From Nectonema munidae (Eukaryota; Nematomorpha; Nectonematoida; Nectonematidae), in the NCBI GenBank assembly GCA_030549495.1, contig JAUIRK010000792.1, positions 129,501 to 193,500 on the forward strand: a DNA stretch of 64,000 bases. Reading direction: 5' to 3'. Shown one piece after another: positions 34,605-45,960 of this stretch. A program made the translations under genes and the position numbers. The notes under the pieces were generated by a model. That model did no database searches. It was given only the letters and a program-made list of their open reading frames with translations, and was not told the DNA's origin. Each line of letters opens with the position of its first letter. Position 1 is the stretch's first letter.

Positions 34605-37600
34605 GTATAAAGCTTTGTTCTAGGAAAATCTTCTTTTTTTTCTTCGTATTTTACGGTATGCTGTAAATTTTTAGCTGGAAGCTGTTAAGAGTGAAAATGT
34701 CTCTGAAGTTATTTACGCTCTTCCCAAAAAAGGTAAATCCCTATATGCCTACAAGATTGGCTGAAGAATCATGCTTATTTTCAGATAAATGTCACTCCCA
34801 AAAGGAAGACACGTTCTGTGAAGAAGATAGCAAGAGAGTCTTTGTGTGCGCCTTTTGCAATCACATCATCAATGAAGGACAGGTACGTCAAATTGGCTTC
34901 CTCAAAATAAAAGAAAACAGTATAAATTTGACAAATTTGATCGTTTTCATTTTGAATGATTGCAGTGGAGATGAAGTACAATGAAAAATTTTCTAGGAAA
35001 ACGATAGTAGTCATAAATTTGTGAGTCAAATCAAAAATGCTCCACGTATCTGAGGTAATCAAAAAAAGTATCAGAAATATGGCTATCAGTATAAACTTAA
35101 AGTGTAATGGGAGTTTAAATGCGAGCTATAATATCGCAATGAATTAGAGGTTTTTTCTACTGGACGCTTTTTCTCCTGGACCCCTTTTTTCTGATTATAG
35201 CATTAAAAAGTGAAATGAAAATTAAGAATCTGAATTGAATTAATTCGTTTCTGTTGTATATAAAATTAGCATAGCGTATGATTTAGAAAATGAATATATA
35301 AATAAACTTGTAAATTCACAAAGCTAAAATGAACTTATGGAAGCAATATTTATAGTAAAATCATCGATATGGATTTACTGTGATGATGATGATGATCAAA
35401 TCCTTTAATTTTTGAAAGACAAAAAGTCTTTTTAACTTCCAAAAAAAAATTTTGAACAAGCTCTTAAAATCGATTTTCAAATGGTTGAACTGACAACTTT
35501 GAAAGTTGTGTTTCCAGTTGCGTGAATCCTCGTCACAAACGCTTTCATTAAAAGTTTTCCAATTTACCTTCAAAAATGCAAATTGAAACAAAATGAAAAA
35601 TAGATGTGTAAACATAGATTCTTAACGCCAATCCAACCTAATCTAAGAAATGGACAAAGTGATAAGAGATGCAAAATAGAATCCATTTTGATCTCTAGTT
35701 GAAGGAAAAGAAAAATTTTTGCTCATTTATGTAGTTTGATGAAATATTTAACAATACGAGTAATGAATAATTCGAACAAAATAATGGATTTGGATTCAGA
35801 AAAAGTTTTTCAGAAAGAAGAAATCTTTCTTGAAAATTTTAAGTAATTGAAACTTTTTTCTATTTATTAAAAATGTGGCTTTTAAATTTTATTTTCATTC
35901 AAGGTTCATTTTGTGATTTTGGACCAGATAAATCCGGTTTCCATCCGTGAACAAGTCTTCTCACCCTCTTGTTCTCCTTGACCCTCTAAATGGGTTCTTG
36001 CAAAACTCAACTGTATAACATTACTCGTTTTTAGAAATAGTTTTTCATCAAGTCTAGAAGTTTTTTGTCTGACGCGTATTAATATAAATTAATAGTAAGA
36101 TGTCAAGAATGTCAAAAAGTGTAAACGTAAATGTATGGCACTAACACTAAGCCTGACCTCAACACTAACTCTAATACTAACACTAAAGATAATTCTACAA
36201 TAATCCCCGACAATATGCTTCAAAAATTTTATACATTAAGATCCCATTTAGGAATTGGTCGAGCACTTGTCAATCAACTATTATGCAAATTGAGGGATAC
36301 ATTTGAATAGTATTCAAAGGGATTATAACCGTATTTCTCTTTTATCCCAGTTACTGCAACACAATTATTACACTTGAGCTGTTATTTTTATGCTGAGCTC
36401 TTATATATAAATACTAAAGATTTGTAAACTAAATGTGAAAATACATGCTCCTCACCTGAATCTTCTAACTTTTTCTTTTTCCCAGATCATTCACGCTCTG
36501 AACAAAAGTTGGCATCGCCAACACTTCAAGTGTTCCTTTTGCCTTTGTGAGCTGGGCAGAACGTCTTTTTACGAAAGGGAAGATGCCGTTTACTGCGAAC
36601 ATGACTACCATATGCTCTTCTCGCCCAAATGTCAGAAGTGCAAGCTGGCCATTCTCCAGGTAAGCATATGATGACCACATTAAGCCATTTCATTCCATCA
36701 TGAGTGGAATGAAATGATGCATTCATGAAAAAAAGGAACTAAACACTGGTAAAGATCAATTTTCAAGCACTCTGGTCATCAACATATCATCATACCGTTG
36801 ACAAAGTCAGTGCGAGGAAGGAAGGACAGTATACGAGAAGGATTATCACAAGATCCTAATCTTCCTAATCTTGCTGTGACAAGTCTCCTAGCTCCTCTCA
36901 CTTAATTTTTCCAACTGTATGATGATCTGTTTATGATCGTAGTGATCGAAAATGTATCTTTATAAGTGTTTTGATTCCTTTTTCCATGAATAAAAGTTTT
37001 TTTTCCTATTAACCCAGTCCCAATGTTCCCATTTGGGAACATAAGTAATTTCATCTTCGTCTGCTTTTTTCAATGACTTTGAATATAAATCGTCTGCGTT
37101 TTTTTAGATATCGTCTGGTTTCTATGGTACTTAATGGGTTAATCTATTTCATTCCTTTTTTCATCATTTTATCTACATAATTTCTAAGATTAATTGCCTG
37201 CTTTTCTTTTCAATGCGTTTTTATGTAACTCATATCAAAGGATTTTTATTGTATTGGACATTGACATTCCATTGCGCCTGAAAGGACTATAAAAGAAGTA
37301 AATAAGTACAGAAGAGGGAAACCTTTTGTTCAAATAAATTCTTGAATGTAAATTTTCGAACATTCTCGCCCTTCTTAAGATCTATATTCTCCTTCTCCAT
37401 CCTCTGCTCCTTCTCTTCCTTTCTTGTAATGCTAGTTTTGACGTGAAAAAGATGAACGTGGTGCAAAATTTATAGTAGAAGAATTTATTTGAATGAAAAT
37501 TTTAATCTTTTCTTTTTGATAATATTATTAATAATAATTCTCTTTATTGATTAACCATAATTGGATTTGATTTTTGTAAAAATTACAAATCATTTAAATA

Positions 37601-39605
37601 GATTAATTTTTTTTCCAAGAAGTCATTTTAAGCAAATAAATGAAAATCCTTTGATCCAAATATATGCCATTTTTAGTTCTGTTTTTTCAATTCTAAATTC
37701 TCTTTTATCTAACTCTCTTTTTTGTTTTATCCAAAATACAATACAGAATTGAAAAAAGACAATTTATAATTGAAAAAAAAACAAAATAGAACAAAACATG
37801 GTATATTTAGATAAATTTTCATTGACAAAGGAAGCAGAAAAATAAGTCTCCAAAATAAAGTCAAAAAGCGCAATTTCCCGTATCAAAAATGCGTTGAAGT
37901 CTATGTTTTCGCAAGAAACGTGTTTTGAAGGATTCCTATTTGACGAAATTTGCATTTGCATCTGCTAGAAGTGTGTGAATGCTTTGAACGCTTGCTGGCA
38001 TATCGACTGCTTCACCTGCACCGCCTGCTTCCTGGTGTTTGGGTCCAGCGAGGCGTTCTACGAGAAGGATGGCCAGGCCTATTGCTGCAAGGATTTCTTC
38101 AGAAAGTTCGCGTTCAAATGCCGAGCGTGTGGAGAAGTCATTGTGAGGCACTACATATCAGCCCTTTCCCAGCAATGGCACCCTCAGTGCTTTGTCTGTC
38201 AAGTATGCCATTTCTCTCATTCATGTTGTCGTATAGATACTACAAACCAAGAAAAATTACAAATCATTTCCATGAATGAAGAAATCTCTAGAAAAAAGAT
38301 TTTTTTTAAAAATTTAATTACAAACATTGACTAAAAACATTCGAAAATTAATATAAAAAATATTAAAAGAATTTGTTTTGAATTTTATATGTGTAAGATT
38401 TGTGAGATAGGCAAAAATCAGGGCATAAGCCTTAAATTCTAGAATTATGAAGAAACAAAAAAATTAAATTTTAAAAATTTTCGTCATCCCAATCCTCTCA
38501 CATACTACTTATAGAGGTGAAAAAAACTCCTCCAAAACTTGGATTACATGGAAGCATTTAGGGTTTTATCGCAAGTTATCCTGAATAGAATGTATACTGA
38601 TATCCAAAATTTTGACATGACTTTCTGTTAAAATTTCACATTGTCGAATCAAATACTAAACATTGAATTTTGGAGAGAAAAATTGTTTGAACTATGTTAT
38701 TCAATAATCCAGATTATCTTAAAATTTATGATTTAAAAAATATGCGAAGTCTGAATATGTAGATGTCTAAGAGAACGTGTGTACCAAATTTTTGGTCAAT
38801 CAGGCAATGTTTCACATAGTGATAACAATAAATACATCAAATATAAGAAAAAGAAAAAAATAGAAGTGAAATACAGTGACCCTCGTTAACTCGGACCGTG
38901 ACTGAGAATACAAATATTTGCCTTCTTCTTATTTTCTTTGGCTTTTTTAATTTCGCTTTGGCTAACAAGCAGCCATTTTATTTTTTTACTCCATAGGTAG
39001 TTCGCGGTTATTCTAAATTTTGTCGTTATTCCAAAGCTTATTGCTGTTATAAATTCGTCTTAATTTGAAATATTTTTTTCTAGACCCTCTGTTATGTCTG
39101 ACAATCGGCATAGTCAGACACCCTTCTCCTCCATGTAGTCCGACTTAACGAGGGTCTTAGGATAAAATGATGTTAAACTGATAGAATGCTCCAATAGCTT
39201 TTCAAAATTTTTCACATCAAGGCGCATTTAGTAATTGGTTGAGCACTTGTCAATCAACTATTATGCAAATTGAGGAACAAATTTGAATAGTCAAAATCTG
39301 CGATAGAGGGAATGATGCCTGTCTTATTTTCATAGGAGTGTCGTGCTACGTTCAGCAAAGGCAGTTACTTTTATGAGTTAGATGGTTGGCCTCTTTGCGA
39401 ACTGGACTATCACAAACGAGTTGGATCACTTTGTGCGCACTGTGGAAAGGCGATTCTCGGAAGATGCATCAGCGCTCTTCACCAAAAATTTCATCCCGGC
39501 CACTTTCTGTGCGCTTTCTGCCAAAGCCCTCTGAGCCAAGGCCTCTTCAAAGAACACGCGAATAAGTCTTACTGTGATCCGTGCTTTCACAGACTCTTTT
39601 CTTGA
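34539..39605 (+). CDS. Paxillin-family protein, last six exons, four LIM domains
   Basis: The exons are 34539-34604, 34675-34732, 34785-34882, 36486-36659, 37969-38202 and 39336-39605. All junctions are GT-AG and keep one frame (phases 0, 1, 0, 0, 0), giving 299 residues to a TGA stop. From residue 63 four LIM domains follow without gaps, opening with CAFC, KCQKC, KCRAC and LCAHC, each with the C-x2-C...H-x2-C/H-x2-C-x2-C...C-x2-D/H/C zinc pattern. The linkers YHMLFSPKC, DFFRKFAFKC and DYHKRVGSLC, and the ending CFHRLFS, match paxillin, Hic-5 and leupaxin in order and length. These are cytoplasmic focal-adhesion scaffolds that bind kinases and cytoskeletal partners. The first exons carry a short helical segment (ELLQNSIAKLDNLK) but no clear LDxLLxxL motif, and the N-terminus was not found. 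Paxillin versus a paralogue cannot be decided from the LIM part. Confidence 0.85.
34675..34732 (+). CDS. Paxillin-like gene, exon b
   Basis: 58 bases after ATTTTTAG, donor AAAAG|GTAAAT, ending in phase 1. Encodes LEAVKSENVSEVIYALPKK. The introns on either side are only 70 and 52 bases. Confidence 0.65.
34785..34882 (+). CDS. Paxillin-like gene, exon c (start of LIM1)
   Basis: 98 bases after ATTTTCAG, donor CAG|GTACGT. Includes VFVCAFCNHIINEGQ, the first zinc-binding pair of LIM1. A 1.6-kb intron follows. Confidence 0.8.
36210..36312. repeat. Intronic 100-bp repeat, copy 1
   Basis: CACTTGTCAATCAACTATTA, then TGCAAATTGAGG and ATTTGAATAG, are shared with 39192-39291 in another intron of the same gene, with weaker similarity on the left (CAATATGCTTCAAAAA versus CAATAGCTTTTCAAAA). 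It holds the octamer ATGCAAAT. It ends about 175 bases before exon d. Confidence 0.7.
36486..36659 (+). CDS. Paxillin-like gene, exon d (LIM1 end, LIM2 start)
   Basis: 174 bases after TTTTCCCAG, donor CAG|GTAAGC, phase 0 throughout. It completes LIM1 (WHRQHFKCSFC, YCEHDYH) and begins LIM2 with KCQKCKLAILQ. Confidence 0.9.
37009..37142. mobile_element. piggyBac-like MITE in paxillin-like intron
   Basis: TTAA at both ends with CCCAGTCC and GGTACTTAATGGG termini and the family interior (GGGAACATAAGTAATTTCAT, two CGTCTG words). The termini are slightly decayed compared with the pair at 29.8-30.3 kb. Confidence 0.8.
37969..38202 (+). CDS. Paxillin-like gene, exon e (LIM2 end, LIM3 start)
   Basis: 234 bases after CATCTGCTAG, donor CAA|GTATGC. 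Encodes CVNALNACWHIDCFTCTACF through KCRACGEVIV and WHPQCFVCQ. The composition is GC-richer than the introns around it, as expected for a conserved exon. Confidence 0.9.
38874..39157. mobile_element. pogo/Tigger-like MITE, 284 bp
   Basis: The ends CAGTGACCCTCGTTAACTCG and TCCGACTTAACGAGGGTCT are inverted repeats next to TA dinucleotides. CCCTCGTTA termini with TA targets are typical of pogo/Tigger-type Tc1-mariner elements. It is non-coding and lies in the last intron of the paxillin-like gene. Confidence 0.7.
39192..39291. repeat. Intronic 100-bp repeat, copy 2
   Basis: Partner of 36210-36312, same orientation, ending 44 bases before the last exon of the paxillin-like gene. It also carries ATGCAAAT and ATTTGAATAG. 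No inverted termini or target duplication was seen. Confidence 0.7.
39336..39605 (+). CDS. Paxillin-like gene, last exon (LIM3 end, LIM4, stop)
   Basis: 270 bases after TTTCATAG. Encodes ECRATFSKGSYFYELDGWPL, LCELDYHKRVGSLC and LIM4 with GRCISALHQKFHPGHFLCAF, ending CFHRLFS then TGA. Confidence 0.9.
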   Translation, partial: ECRATFSKGSYFYELDGWPLCELDYHKRVGSLCAHCGKAILGRCISALHQKFHPGHFLCAFCQSPLSQGLFKEHANKSYCDPCFHRLFS

Positions 39606-39771
39606 TCTCATTCCTCTTCCTCTTTTCTTCTTTATCTCGAGTTATTAAAAAATGTGCCATTTTGCATCTTAGGAATATGTTAATTCCTTTTTGCATCATA
39701 AAACTTGGTTTGTTTGTGTGAAACGGCTTCTGTATTAAGGAATCCTACTGTGCAAATGCATAAAGGAATCA

Positions 39772-39777
39772 AATAAA
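39772..39777 (+). terminator. Poly(A) signal of the paxillin-like gene
   Basis: AATAAA 167 bases after the stop codon on the same strand. Position fits. Use is inferred. Confidence 0.55.
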
Positions 39778-39865
39778 GAAAAAAATAAGAACTTATATTT
39801 CATTAATTTTTCAATCTTTGCCTCACAAAGCAACGAAAATTTATTTTCACTGACCTTAGTTTGTA

Positions 39866-39935
39866 TCGGATGTGAAATTTTTTGTATTCGAGAAAGCGGA
39901 TATCAAAATTGCTATTCTTCTATACTTGTTAAAAA
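39866..39935. repeat. Fragment of the GGATGTG repeat family
   Basis: CGGATGTGAAATTTTTTGTA followed by CGAGAAAGCGGATATCAAAA and TGCTATTC matches 53453-53520 and the ends of 40452-40745. It is a single end without its partner. Confidence 0.5.
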
Positions 39936-39965
39936 ATTAGAGAGATGTCAATATATATGTGTGTT

Positions 39966-40242
39966 CAGTGCCAGATTAACATAGTAGCAGATGTAGCAGC
40001 TTCTACAGGCCCCGCGCTTAGTTGAATTTTTTTTTTTGAATTTTTATAATATCTTTTTGTTTTCTTCCATTCTTCTTTTATATTTCCTCCTTAAAATAAA
40101 TTTTTGCTCTTGAATTTTGTGGTTTTTATCTTTTTTGTAGAATCTAGAACAATTTTATTAAAATTTTTTTTTTATTTCCTGACTATCATTTGTAAATTTA
40201 ATCGATCTGCTACAGGCCTCGCACTAGGTAGATTCGGCACTG
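39966..40242. mobile_element. hAT MITE, 277 bp, with exact target duplication
   Basis: A perfect 8-bp duplication TGTGTGTT lies at 39958-39965 and 40243-40250. The ends CAGTGCCAGATTAACATAG and TAGATTCGGCACTG are inverted repeats, and each end has an inner CTACAGGCC copy. Non-coding. Confidence 0.85.
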
Positions 40243-40451
40243 TGTGTGTTATCATAAAGACGTAATTTAAAGACATGCAAACAAAGTCATCATTCCATTT
40301 ATAAATAACGCAACCGGGTTGTGAATTAATAAACGAACACCACACATACAATTAACATACAAGGGTGTCTCAAAGAAACTTAGAATTCTCTGAATTTTTC
40401 TGTGCACCCCTCAATAACTACCGAGAAACTGTTGGCTTATCTAGCTTATAC

Positions 40452-40745
40452 TAGAGATGTAACGGATGTGATTTTTTTTACATCCTCGAAAGCGGATATC
40501 CAAAATATTTTTTAAAAATTATGTTTTATATTTTACAGTATCTTACTTTTTAAGCCTTTTTTTACTAGAATTTAAAGACATAACAAATCTTGTAAGTTTT
40601 AAACAAAAAAAAATACGAAAAGTTTCAATAGATATTTATAAAAATTGATTATAAATTGCGCATGTTAACATGAAAAAAATCCGTGGATGAGGATGTAAAA
40701 TTTTTTGCGGATGATACGCATATACAGATATCCTACACATCTCTG
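40452..40745. mobile_element. Short inverted-repeat element, GGATGTG family, 294 bp
   Basis: The ends TAGAGATGTAACGGATGTG and ATATCCTACACATCTCTG are inverted repeats with GCGGATA inside. Related ends occur at 39866, 46658, 49750 and 53453. The CAGAGATGT end suggests hAT, but no target duplication was visible. Confidence 0.55.
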
Positions 40746-40801
40746 ATAAATTGGCGCTAATTTTTACGGGCAGCTATCCCTAGACACAAGACGATTTAGA
40801 C

Positions 40802-41244
40802 CAATGATTCTTATCATTCTTTGACAAAGGACCAAAGAAAGATGCAACATTTCACTAGAGGGCCGTAACAAATGGAAAATAGCAAATTCAAAGTGGGAAA
40901 AAGCAAAATCAAAATGGGAATTGCCTAATTCAAAATGGAACTTTTTTTTCATTTTTTTGAATAATTTTTTATTAGAACTTTTATTGATTTTCTGATTATA
41001 TTTTTAAACATATTTCATAAAAATAGAAGTTTTCGAACAAGTTTATTTGATATCAAAACAAAAAAATCAAAACTGAACATCAGCACAATTTAAAACATCA
41101 GGAAAAAACGCTGAATTTTGGCAAAAATTAATAGATCAATAATTTTGCGTAATTTTGACAGTTTTGATTTGACATAATTTTTTCTGCAACTTTGCTTTCT
41201 TTGTTTTTAAATCAAGAGGTTGAGAAGGCGGTTAAGAAACACTG
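40802..41244. mobile_element. hAT MITE, 443 bp, with exact target duplication
   Basis: A perfect 8-bp duplication ATTTAGAC lies at 40794-40801 and 41245-41252. The ends are CAATGATTCTTATCATTC and CGGTTAAGAAACACTG. It contains a short tandem of CAAAATGGGAA-like words (CAAATTCAAAGTGGG, CAAAATCAAAATGGG, TAATTCAAAATGG) near 40880-40940. Confidence 0.85.
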
Positions 41245-41257
41245 ATTTAGACCCTTC

Positions 41258-41260
<3 letters not shown>

Positions 41261-41341
<81 letters not shown>

Positions 41342-41355
41342 TGTGTGTGTGTGTG
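41261..41355. repeat. (GT)n microsatellite, about 47 units
   Basis: Ninety-five bases of GT with one GT-to-AT interruption near 41335. It starts nine bases after the target duplication of the preceding hAT MITE. ORFs through it are artefacts. Confidence 0.95.
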
Positions 41356-43149
41356 AAATTTTAAAGAGGCTTACACTAATGTTAGTTAGCATTTGTGTGT
41401 TTTGAAGAGTTGATACTAATTTTAAAGAGGCATTGAACAAGCTTAGAAGTGTATTTGAAAAAATAAAATTAAAATACCTCTATGTTGTTTAAACATGACA
41501 TTTTTGGGGATGTGCAAAAAAATACATATTGACACTTTTCAAGTGAAATAAAATAAAATATTTTTTAAATAACTTTTTTACAATTTTTCATGAAATTATC
41601 TTTTTTTTCAAACTTTTTGGCTATTTAAGTGAATTAAATTTGAAAATAGTATTTAATTTAAATTTTTAGCAATTTTCAATTGGAGTAAATTACTCAAGGT
41701 TTCCAGTTATATTTAATTCTACAGTTCTTAAAGAATTTTTTTTACTTTTTTGGAAATGAAATTTCCATTAAAGTATTTATTTAAATAAACGTTTTTCATA
41801 TGAAATGTATATAATGAATACAACTATATGGGGATATACTTCTATTTTTTAATAAAAAAATTATCTCTTTTATCTTTTATATTGCAAATTTTTTTTAGTA
41901 ATTTTTTCTTTAACTGAAAAAGCGCAAGACATAATCAAAAAGTAGGAATTCTCTCCTGGAAACTAATTGAACTGTATGTGTATGAACTACTTTACTGACC
42001 AACAGAACTTTTCATGAAACCTAAATACTCAAGCTTAAACAACCAATTTTACATGGAGTTTTCATGTTCTCAAAGCATCATAAAGACAAGCTTAAATTCT
42101 CTTCAAAGTTTAATTTGAAATCTAGGAACTATTGAAAAGTATATATTGAGCTTCATTTTGACGTTTCCTTGAGAAACGAAGTTATGAAACAAAAAAAAAT
42201 ATTATTAATTCAAAAAGATAAACTTGTTTGCACAAACCCTAAGATTTTTTACATTTAAACTTTTTCAAAATAATAATTTAAATTTAAAAGTTATTTTTTA
42301 AAGTTTATCTTAATGTGATACAGTCGAATCATGTTTAAAAAGCCGAAAAATGGCAAATTTGAAGTTTCTTTAATTTGACATGTCACTTGTCTAAAATGGT
42401 CAAGAAACAAAAAAGTTATAAACAAAAATAACAAAATAAAAGACGTATAAATTTAAACTAAAAAGCCAAAATTTAATAGTACATAGAACTCGTTATAGAC
42501 CAAAGACTGTTGCATGCATATGAAAATTTTGCAACTGCATCACTATTTTTCTCTGGTGCTTATACTTACTATAGTAATAGCTACGCGATTCATTGATCTC
42601 TAGGTATATATAAGCCAAAGAATCTAAAGGCGCAAAAAGTGCTGATGAGTAGTGAAATGTTGTATCATAGACCCGATGAGTTAAACCCTTAATTTTACAT
42701 TAAAATTAAAAAATTAAAAAAAATGTAAAAATTTAGAGCTATGCAATATACATAACTATAATAACCTATCTATGAAAAATTTGAAAAAATTTGTTTTGTA
42801 GTTTTTTTGCTAATGACCTGCGATAAAAATGGAGGATATATCTTCCTATATTACATATTGTTATTATGTTTACATATATCACTTTTTTTCATAAAATTTT
42901 ATGTTTAAAATCTTTTTCAAATGTTGTAAAAATTTTTTTTGAAGTTTTGATATAAGTTTCCATTTTTATATCTTAACTCTCTTAGCTATGCAGTTTGGCC
43001 AGTTTAAATTTTATAGAAAAAAGTTTTTAGCTCAAAGTTTTTTACAAATGTTATATATATAGTTAGCTCTCGCTTCTTCAGCATATAAAATGCCTCCAAA
43101 GCTTTGCCAAGCCATCGATATATAAAGGGTAAAAAAGTTTTAAATAAGA
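41356..43149. other. No gene recognised
   Basis: AT-rich DNA with many A and T homopolymers. No terminus of a known repeat and no exon was recognised. It lies downstream (3') of the minus-strand sidekick-like gene. Confidence 0.4.
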
Positions 43150-43155
43150 TTTATT
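43150..43155 (-). terminator. Poly(A) signal of the sidekick-like gene
   Basis: AATAAA on the minus strand, about 155 bases after the stop codon. It is the nearest candidate I found. Use is inferred. Confidence 0.4.
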
Positions 43156-43309
43156 CAAATGTACAAGGAGAAGGGCGAGTTCAAGGATCAGTGATATTCT
43201 TTTCTGAGATGGATGAAGATGATTTTGATCTTAATTGCTTTCAAATATTTCTCTTGTTGTATTGCACAGAAGAAAATGTTATTTTGATTGGATGGAGTGA
43301 TCGTCTAAA

Positions 43310-45960
43310 CTAAATAAACGAGGAAAATATGGACAATGGCTGCCTATTTCGTGGCTTGTTATTCACAAGTAGTACGGGACTTTGCAATTTCTCGCATACC
43401 TCATTTTCCCCTTGAGAAGGCCTTCTGTCGGTGAGTGTTGAGAGTGCAAAGAATGTTGGTGAGTGCGAACGCTCATTTGTTTTGAAAATTAAATGCGGCT
43501 CAAAGCTGTTTTCGTATTCTTTCTTGGATTCAGTGAAGACACTTCCATTGTCTATAGCAGGGTTTCCCGTATAACTTTGTATTTGATATGGAATGATTTC
43601 TTCTGCCCTTAACTTCTTTTTTCTTCCAAATTTGCCTTCTTTTCTTTGATTTGAGGGGATGTAAGGATTCATTTTGGGAGAGAATTTGTTTTCAGTGTTG
43701 GAAGTTAGGGCGGTGGAATTTGGTTTGGAATTTTTGTTCGTAAGAAATCTATTTTGTATGATGTCTTGGGATGCGGGAAGAATGAAATCTGAATAATACG
43801 AAGACGGTTTGTAATCATTGACTCGTAAACTTAAGTTGTCGTAATCCGTCGTAATGGATGAGGGTGTTAGGCCAATGACGGTGCGATGCGCGGATTTCAT
43901 CTTATCGCTTTTGTACTTCAAATCCTTACTCTTGCAGCAGAGCCACGAAACCAACAAAATGATAATGATGAAGCAGACCAATGCTATCAAGACGAGGAAC
44001 CAGGGCTGGTAGAAGAAAGCTCTAATCTTCTTGTACTTACTCAATCGCGTATTCGGGATGCTGTAGATGGGGGTGACATTCGAAGTTTCACTCACCCCCT
44101 TCCTATTCCACGCAAGAATGCGAAAAGAGTAGTTGACATTCACTTCAAGTTCGTCATAACTGAGCTGTACATGCTTCATTTCGCGCATCTGTTTGATGCC
44201 GTGCTTCGAAATCCTCTTAACCTGCTTCCATTGTGCGTTTGCGCTTTGCGCAGAAAACACTTGAAGAGTGTACCCTTCAATATTTCCGCTATCAGGCTCA
44301 GTTTCAAGATCTGTCCAGTAAAAGGAAAGGTAAGCATCATGTTCTTTGAGTTTCAAGTTTTGTGGAGCTTTTGGAGATCCTTTTTGAGGTCCAGTCCTCA
44401 CATAAACATCTTTGAAATCTCCTGTTCCCATTGAATTTGAAGCTGCAACAGCAAATTTATACTGAGTGTACGGCTTCAATTCTTGAACAAGCATATGGTT
44501 GTATGTGGAGCTTTTTGCATTCACCACTTTTTCCACTTTCAAATCTTGATTGTTCTTCGAGTAGTACTGAATTTTGTATGATAAAATTTTGCCATTGGGT
44601 GAAAGAGGTGCGCTCCACGACAAATTTAGAGTTGTGTATGTTATATTGTATATCTTCAAACTTTCTGGTTGGCTTGGAATGGCTTCTTTCGTTCTAAACG
44701 TGCTTGTATTGCTATACAAACCTGTACTTCCAGACAAAAAGAAGTACGCAATTTGAACTTCATATGTTGAAAATGGACGCAAGTTCATTAACTCCTTAAA
44801 AGAGTAGCGTTCGCTCGAAGAAGGGGCGGGAGTAGTGGAGAGATAAACAAAACTAAGGCTTTCCTCTTTCGTATCTAAGTTAAATACCTTGATATTGCAG
44901 CCAATAATATCATCTCTTGCCAAGATATCGTCCGTATTTAGCCAATGGAGTGTGGCATTCGTTGCTCCAATCGAAGTTATGTTTAGTATTTTGGGAGATG
45001 CACTCTCCAACTCATCTCCAACATATATGATTTCCGTATTAGACCTGATTCCCAATTTCTCTCCTTCATTCTTCCCATTCTTTTCTAAAAGGTAAGCGTT
45101 AAAAGCATAGTATCCTTTTTGCAAAGACGAAACACTTTTCCATGATTTCAGGATTTCTTCCCTTTCAGATATTGTCACTTCCAAAAATGCAGATTCAAAG
45201 GTTTTATTCTCAAAATTGAATGGATCATCTAACACTCTGTATCGTATTTTTAAGTAAAAAATTTTGAAATCGAAAATTTCAGGCGTAAGCTGCCAGGAAA
45301 TTCTAACCGAAAAGAGGAGAGACGCCTGAACGTCGAAACGGAGAAATTTGTAAGCATACAAGTTTGCTTTGGTTAAGTAAGCAGGGGAAAAGGAAGACCA
45401 CTCACTTTTGGTGAAGTGATTGACAGATCTCACTCTGAAGATGTGATCGGTGTTTGGCGAAAGGTTTTCTACCCAGAAGTTAAGAGAATTGTTGCACGTG
45501 TTGGCGAAGTAGGAATGATTTTTTTGTAGCATCATCGCTTTTACTTCAATTTCAAAGTAGCGAACACCATTCAAGAGCCTTGAATTCGTTAGCGTCCAAT
45601 TTAACAAAATGGAAGAATGTGTTTGATATCCAGATGATATATCTTTAACTTTGACAGGCTTAAAACTAGAAGTGGTTGATGAGTCTAAAATTATTTTGCT
45701 TGAGATCCCTAAACCAAGTGAACTTTTGGCTGACAGAAAAACTTCATATGTTTTGTTAGCAGTTAGTTGCAAAAATTTATAGCTTCTAGCGTCTGCTTTC
45801 AAATCTGTTGTTGTATGTGGACCTTCAACCTTGTGTTCTTTATAAGTGAGATGATAGCCTATAATTTTTCCGTTTTTGCAGTATCCCTTATACCATGTTA
45901 AAAGTAGAGCTTTTTGTGAATACAAATCCTGTACTAAAACTCGACAAGGGGAACAAAGTT
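43310..45960 (-). CDS. Sidekick-like gene, last exon (six FN3, membrane helix, tail)
   Basis: 2,651 bases without an intron after acceptor CCACCTTAG. It starts with RVLVQDLYSQKALLLTWYKG and continues with domains opening at FKPVKVKDI, LYAYKFLRF, SASPKILNITS, IPSQPESLKI and SPKAPQNLKL. The membrane helix lies at about 44011-43943 and is followed by the stop-transfer CCKSKDLKYKSDK. The tail has RKEGKFGRKKKLRAEEIIPY and ends SSFI with a TAG stop. Six domains and the whole tail in one exon is unusual compared with the multi-exon vertebrate genes and suggests intron loss. ORFs on the opposite strand here are shadows. Confidence 0.9.

Noticed and set aside
36465-38279. ORFs on other frames over the LIM exons (36465 and 36526 minus, 37936 minus, 37950 plus)
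   Set aside because: They overlap the verified LIM exons and have no domain of their own.
41207-41440. ORFs made of TH or CV dipeptide repeats
   Set aside because: Translation of the GT microsatellite.
43886-45095. Plus-strand ORFs of 60-182 residues at 43886, 44431, 44574 and 44889
   Set aside because: They are opposite-strand shadows of the large sdk exon, with no independent domain.
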